Assembly: GCA_020064725.1 (NCBI GenBank)
Contig: JAGTWJ010000017.1
Location: 1,860,001-1,924,000 of the forward strand
Reading direction: 5' to 3'
Source of the DNA: Drechslerella dactyloides
Taxonomy: Eukaryota; Ascomycota; Orbiliomycetes; Orbiliales; Orbiliaceae
Length of the DNA: 64,000 nucleotides
Made by a program: the position numbers and the translations under genes. The stretch's first letter is position 1, and each line of letters starts with the position of its first letter. A model generated the notes under the pieces. That model did not search any database. It saw nothing but the letters and a program-made list of their open reading frames with translations, and had not been told where the DNA came from. Positions 58,773 through 64,000 of this stretch are shown here, piece after piece.

Positions 58773-59763
58773 CTAAACTAAGCGATATTGGGCCCAGCCC
58801 ATGCTCGATTCTCGATGGTTGAATATCTGCTTTGCCTGGCCGTCGCTGGCTGCCCCGATAGCAACATAAATCGGCAAAATGTGGTCGAAGTGTGGATGAG
58901 CAGTACGAGCATCCATTCTTTGGAGCAACTCAAGCATCTTCCGCTCCCTCGTTTCCCCGGTGCTCGAGATCATTGCGCTCTCCAACGCTCTGTCAAATGG
59001 AGCCACGTACGGCAGAGGTTCTTTCTCCGTAAAACTCACGTCCCTAAGATTGTGGATCGCTTGACCAGAGGCGACTATAACATACCCCAACTGTCTCAGA
59101 GGAGCGAGTGCCTTGCCCAATGCAATGTGTTTCCTAGGGTCCTCGTCGCCGTATATCGATACCTGAACAATAGGCACATCCAACCGGTTCTGGTTCTCAG
59201 GATCAAACGCGATGCTGAATGGCACCCAAACACCATGGTCGAGGCCTCGCTTTACTGGACGAGTTTTGATATTTGCGGATGTGAGCAATTTTGAAATTTC
59301 GATGGCCAGGGTCTCGCTGCCTCTGTGAGAAAACTGCTTTTGATAGTAATGTCTTGGGAATCCTGTTATATTCAAAACCATACTGTTAGAACTGTGGACC
59401 CGGACCAAGAAGGGGACTCAACCCACGGACCATAGAAATCGTAGACCAGGTCAGTAGACTCTGCGTGATTGATGTAGATTTCATCCGAGCGGCCGGTAAA
59501 GTGCGCAGAAAGGACCACGATTCCCCTGGGCTTCAGTCCGACGACCTCTTTTCCAAATTCGACGAATGCCTTGTAGGCCGGATGGTGGGTCCATTCCATA
59601 ATTGGCGGGCCTGAACGAGGATGCGAGGATTAACCCGGCTGTCAGCTTTGAGGCTTCGTTCCCAGTTTCTGTGTAAAATCACTGTGACTTGGTTGAAAAC
59701 AATACCTCCATGACTGATAAAGTATACTGGGGGCTGTGCGCCCGAGCTGCTTGCAGTGCTCAT
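58773..59763 (-). CDS. LigB-type extradiol aromatic ring-opening dioxygenase (DODA-like)
   Basis: Class III extradiol dioxygenase related to plant and fungal 4,5-DOPA dioxygenase; cleaves a catechol-type ring using a His-bound metal. Three exons: 59706-59763, 59431-59610, 58773-59362, totalling 275 residues. Metal and active-site histidines are visible in PVYFISHGGPPIM (His about 18), GIVVLSAHFTGR, GLDHGVWVPF and HFDHILPIYVAIGAA. The junction YGFPRHYYQKQF and the split SHGG codon restore the family sequence exactly. No partner pathway genes lie nearby, so the natural substrate is unknown. Confidence 0.9.
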
Positions 59764-60152
59764 TTGGGCGGCGAACTATGGCGAACGTGTCTGCGGATTT
59801 TAAAGCCTGCGATTTATGGACAAGTCCACGCTGAGAAGACGGCCTGAAGAACCAACACGCCGGGAGTATGCCGTCCAACCTCAGCATATTTAACTTATTC
59901 CGGACGCGTAGAGCGCACCTGGACGTAGCCTCTCCATCCGGCCCGCTGTAATTTACAAGCATTTGTCATGCGTTAAGTAAGGCCGCCCGGGCAAAGTCAC
60001 GTTTCTCGGGCGAGTCTCGGGCGTCTAACAGCCACATGACCAGAAATTCGGTGTAGATTATAGCATTATCGTACATATCGTGTAATATTAATATGTAACT
60101 TACTCGGACATGAACGCCAAAACTCTTCTCCTCCCCGATCCTATTCCTTCGC
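59764..60152. other. intergenic, dioxygenase promoter and SKT5 3' flank
   Basis: 389 bp; no gene or repeat. Confidence 0.45.
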
Positions 60153-63100
60153 TTACATGACGATGCAGTCCGCGTCGTCCTTCGCCTTATTATGCCGTGA
60201 AAGCCTTTCGCGAGATTTCTTCGGCGCACCCCTCCGCATCTCCTCCAAACGCTCCTTCGCCTTGGGATGGCCTTGCCCTGGATTTGCGAAAACGTTAGCT
60301 CTCATTCAACACGCTCTCGCCACTTATACGTATTGGGTGGACGTGATGCACTTGCCTGCAGCTCTGAAATACCAGTTTCGTGCCTCTTCTTCACTCCCTT
60401 TGCCGTCTAGCCCGATTCCCAGCTCGGTTAGATGACCAACAGCGAATTCGGCCTTCGCTAGACCCTGTTCCGCAGCCTTCCGAGACCACAGATATGCTTC
60501 TGTGTCATTCTGTTCAAGAACGCCTTCTGCTCCGGTGAGGTACCATCCGGCAAGAGCAAGCTCAGATTCTGCGTCGCCGCTCGCGGCCGCCCGGCTGTAC
60601 CATGTAATTGATAGTTTCGCGTCAATCGGACAGCCAACCAGTCCATATGCGTAAGCTGTCCCCAAACGATATTGGGAAGGTGGATAGCCTAATTCGGCGG
60701 CTTTCGTGAATAGCTCCTTCGCATAGCCCACATCTCTTACAATGCTTCCATTCCCATCTGCTGATTCGTACAGAATACCTAGCTGGTGTAACGCGTGTGG
60801 GTTCTCTTCATCTGCTTGCTCGGCAGCACGTTTCAGCCAGACTATGGCTTCACGATCGTTACGTGGAATGCCAAGCAAACCCTTGTGCAGAATCATCCCC
60901 AGCTTATACATGGCGGCGGTATCTCCAAGCGCAGCCGCTTTCTTATACCACTGTATTGCTTTACCAAGCTCTTTCTTGGTGCCGGCGCCAATTTCGCAGC
61001 ATACTGTGAAAAAGACGGCTGTGTTAACTTTTCACTGTTCTGTCTGATACAAATGGTAACCGCTCAAAATGGGCACATACCAGCTGTCCGATATGCTGAC
61101 GGTGGGTGATTTAGCTTTGCCGCGGATTGGTACAAGGAAAATGCCCGGTCATGGTCCACTTCGAGACCAAGAGAACCATCTCCATAGCAATTGGCTAGAT
61201 AGAACATTGCCTCTGGATACGGATGCGCCTAAACATAAGAGAACGTACCAGGTTAGCATCAGCGCCTCCAGTCGGTAACAAATTTTCGCCGTGAGATAGA
61301 TAGACCACAATTATAGAGAATATGGTGGAGAACGTGACATACGCCAGATGAGAGTTTCTTGATGATTCTATGAGCCTCGAGACTAAAATTCTCACGACTC
61401 CTCCTAGCAGCTTTTGGATCCGAGTCGTTTACCAAGGCAAACGAAGCTTCTACAAGTCTCTTTGCAAACCGGAACTGGATGCTTGAACTAGCAGGCTGGT
61501 TTGCGGGTTTGCTAGCGATCTCGTTTCTCAACAAGTTGATCATGTCGAAGGATACGGGACCGACATCATGAACGCTAATTTTGCCCTGTGACACAAGCGG
61601 ATCCATTTGAGGGGTGACGCCACTGCCTTGTGTGAAACCGGAGCGTATGGACGCGTTATCACTGGCGAGGCCGGGACGGATAGGTGCCGGATGTTCGGGG
61701 AGTGCGTCCGGGTCATTTGGAACTCCACCTGTCAAAGAGTGAGGAGCACCTGGCACAGGCTGCATGGGTCTCATGGCATCTCCGGGCCCCCGATTTGAGT
61801 ATGTACGCTGCGGTGGTGGGCGTGACCTCAACGGATCAGGTCCTGCATGATCAGGTCCTAGCACGCCTTGAGCACTATTGAATCCATTGTTGGATTGAAA
61901 CTGCGGATTACTGTTGTTCATAGGACCATGGGGCCCGGGATGAACGGGCTGATCAAAGCCGCCGTTAGGACCCGCATTCCGAGGGCCGTTCCAATTCCCG
62001 GCATCTTGCTGATGCATAGATGGTGGGAATGGCAAAGGGGGCTCTTGTTGCGGCCTGTAAGGGCCATCGCCACGAAGATTGGGCTGTGATTTTGACCGAT
62101 GCGCCTGCACACCGGGAGGACCAGCCTGCTGGTGTGGCTGGAGAGGTGGTTGCTGATAGTTGTTCTGGTGTGCAGGATTATTATTATTCCCATAGTAGCC
62201 ATCATTCCTCAAACTATTTGAGCGTGCGTCATTATATGACTGGCCGCCATACTGGTCTTCATATGAGTACAAGTCGAGGACGTCTCCAACGCTACCCCTC
62301 GTCGGGTCCAAGCCCCGCGCCCGAGGATCCATACCATCGTTAGGTCCTTGATATGCATCATAATTTTGATGACTCAATTCGTTATAAGTCCCTTGCTGAC
62401 GTGGATTATATGGACGCTGTGGTCCAGAACCCTGCATGGAGTCCAACCGATCCGACGGCATATGCTGTGGCATGGTTTGGCTCCTGCTTAGGTCCCTGGG
62501 CCCGTTCATGGGCCTATCATATCGCTGTGCGCCCTCGGGCCCATCTTGCCCGCTCGGCCACCCGCCATTCTGGTTGGGGTAGCTATTATTCCCTTGTGGT
62601 GGGGGTGGGCGAGGCCGATGAAACTGCATAGGGCCGTTGTGGTGTGGAGGGGGTTGTCCCCTCCCGCCGGGTGGTCGTCCGCCAGGCCCAGGGTAGGGCC
62701 CGGGCCCATCACGGCCGGGCGGCATTGCAGAGCCAGGAGGGAGAGGGCGACGTTGATTGTTGAAGGGGGGAGCTGGGCGTCCGTGCCAACCGTCTGCAGT
62801 CCCTGGGCGTTCCGCACCTGGCGGAGGTCGTCTCTGAGGGTCGCTTCTGTGCCTTCCTGGACCCATGGGTTGGGGATGCATACCGGGTCGTTGTCCATGA
62901 TCCGCATATCGATTGGAGGGTCCCGACTGGGGAGGAGCGGGTGACTGATTACGGTTTCGTTGATTCTGATACGCTAAATGCCCCGACCCCGAAACGTCAG
63001 CAACCCCTTGAGCTCGAATGGCATAGGATGAGATGTCCGCTTGTAGTCCCTCGTTGTGCGAGTGCGCGTGGACGTGTGCGGACGCTGAATAAGGAGTGAG

Positions 63101-63419
63101 AGAGAGGGAAAGAAGGGGGAATCACGATATTCGTACCTGATGGGTTGATAGAGAGATCTCCAAAGTTCGAATTCAGCATGTTCGGGTCATCGTGATACCG
63201 GTCTTGATACGCGTCGCCCGGGTTGGCAGGGCCACCGCCGCCTCCATAGGGTCCTGCTTGGGGCTGATGGTATTGGTGGTTATTCCAACCGTGGTCGGGC
63301 TGTTGAGCATAATTGTTGCTGTAGGCGTGCATGCCGTCGTTCCTGTTCATGTTGGCGGTGTTATCGTAGCCTTGGGGCTCAGGCTGGCTCCCTCCATGGT
63401 AGTGAGAGGAGTTGTCCAT
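60153..63419 (-). CDS. SKT5: chitin synthase activator Skt5/Chs4 type (Sel1 repeats, CAAX)
   Basis: Activator and localiser of class IV (Chs3-type) chitin synthase. Five exons: 63137-63419, 61343-63084, 61081-61228, 60356-61003, 60153-60277, totalling 981 residues. Residues 1 to about 580 are disordered, rich in P, G, N, Q and H. From about 600 comes a helical region, then Sel1/TPR-like repeats: HPYPEAMFYLANCYGDGSLG, AIQWYKKAAALGDTAAMYKL, AIVWLKRAAEQA, ELFTKAAELGYPPSQYRLGT, ITWYSRAAASGDAESELALA, YLWSRKAAEQGLAKAEFAVG. The tail is basic and ends DCIVM, a CAAX prenylation box, as in yeast Skt5. The last intron has a GC donor (GCAAGT), so it is a GC-AG intron. Confidence 0.92.
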
Positions 63420-63647
63420 CGCACCCGGATGTTATGCGCATGCAGCGAGATGGGGCCGAGCAGAGTTTGGAGGTGGTTGAAGCTGTGGCTGGGATTATCG
63501 ACGGGGGGCGGTTAATCGCATGTTGGCCGAGGGCGCGCGGGAGGTTGACTGGATTGTTGGAGATGGCGACGGCGATATTACGACGGTTTCATTTCTTGTC
63601 GCTGGCGCCGTTGTCGTCAGCGCCACGGGCGTCCGTATTGACAGCGG

Positions 63648-63682
<35 letters not shown>

Positions 63683-64000
63683 ATGAAGGAACTCTGGACG
63701 TGAGGAATGGTAAGGACGGGTATGATGAAAATGGTGGTAGAGGATGAGCTGGGGAAGATGGGGTGGAACTCGAGCCAGGGCGGGGAGACAGCTAGGCTGG
63801 GACCCGCCAGTGCGGCTCGGCCCAAACATCACATTTCTCTCTTTGGAACTTTGCTTCATCACGAAATCTTCACTCTCCAACCCTGTTCATCGGAAGCGAC
63901 AACAGCCATCACAATGCTGTGGGGCTTACGGCCTATGGCCTATGTAAAAATGGCAGCTGTGTAAGAGCCTCACACCTAATCGCAAACACTCAAACCTCGC
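63420..64000. other. SKT5 upstream region
   Basis: Promoter and leader side of SKT5, containing the GCAG repeat at 63646-63682. No gene start is recognisable before the window ends. Confidence 0.45.
63646..63682. repeat. (GCAG)n tetranucleotide repeat
   Basis: About nine uninterrupted GCAG units upstream of SKT5. Confidence 0.9.

Overview
The window is nuclear DNA of a filamentous ascomycete (Pezizomycotina type). Genes are split by short GT-AG introns (mostly 50-115 nt) with CTAAC/CTGAC-like branch points. A complex I subunit is present. The first 6.2 kb is an AT-rich, stop-riddled block of the kind left by repeat-induced point mutation (RIP).

Layout. 1-6250 is an AT-rich transposon graveyard. 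It holds two nearly identical 249-bp MITEs in inverted orientation, a decayed 1.9-kb TIR element of Fot1/pogo type with related ends, and an intact-looking solo LTR with a 5-bp target duplication. A decayed cell-surface protein gene lies at the edge (6331-7231). From 8 kb onward the sequence is ordinary gene space with 21 confident or probable protein genes: SUB2 RNA helicase, BLOC-1 subunit CNL1, eIF1A, a Zn2Cys6 transcription factor, an ankyrin-double-BTB protein, the MADS-box factor MCM1, a Nup35/53-type nucleoporin, a NIPA-type Mg transporter, V-ATPase subunit E, a CANIN-like nuclear protein, a Dnf1-type P4-ATPase flippase, the mitochondrial Mg channel MRS2/LPE10, ATP synthase subunit d, the XPF/Rad1 nuclease, acyl-protein thioesterase, WASP (Las17), NAC-beta (Egd1), a mitochondrial pyruvate carrier, complex I subunit NDUFA2, a LigB/DODA-type dioxygenase and the chitin synthase activator Skt5/Chs4.

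There is no gene cluster in the biosynthetic sense; these are housekeeping genes in mixed orientation. Two divergent pairs both encode mitochondrial inner-membrane proteins (MRS2/ATP7 and MPC/NDUFA2), so shared promoters are plausible. Two transcription factor genes (Zn2Cys6 and MCM1) have 3.8-4.3 kb of GC-rich, low-complexity sequence upstream with no recognisable gene.

Exon coordinates were deduced by eye from splice signals, reading-frame phase and family conservation. All the gene models from SUB2 (8031) onward close in frame. I found no rRNA, tRNA or CRISPR, and no candidate for a wholly new multi-gene system. The most unusual structures are the MITE palindrome with its parent-like element and the unmutated solo LTR inside RIP-type DNA.
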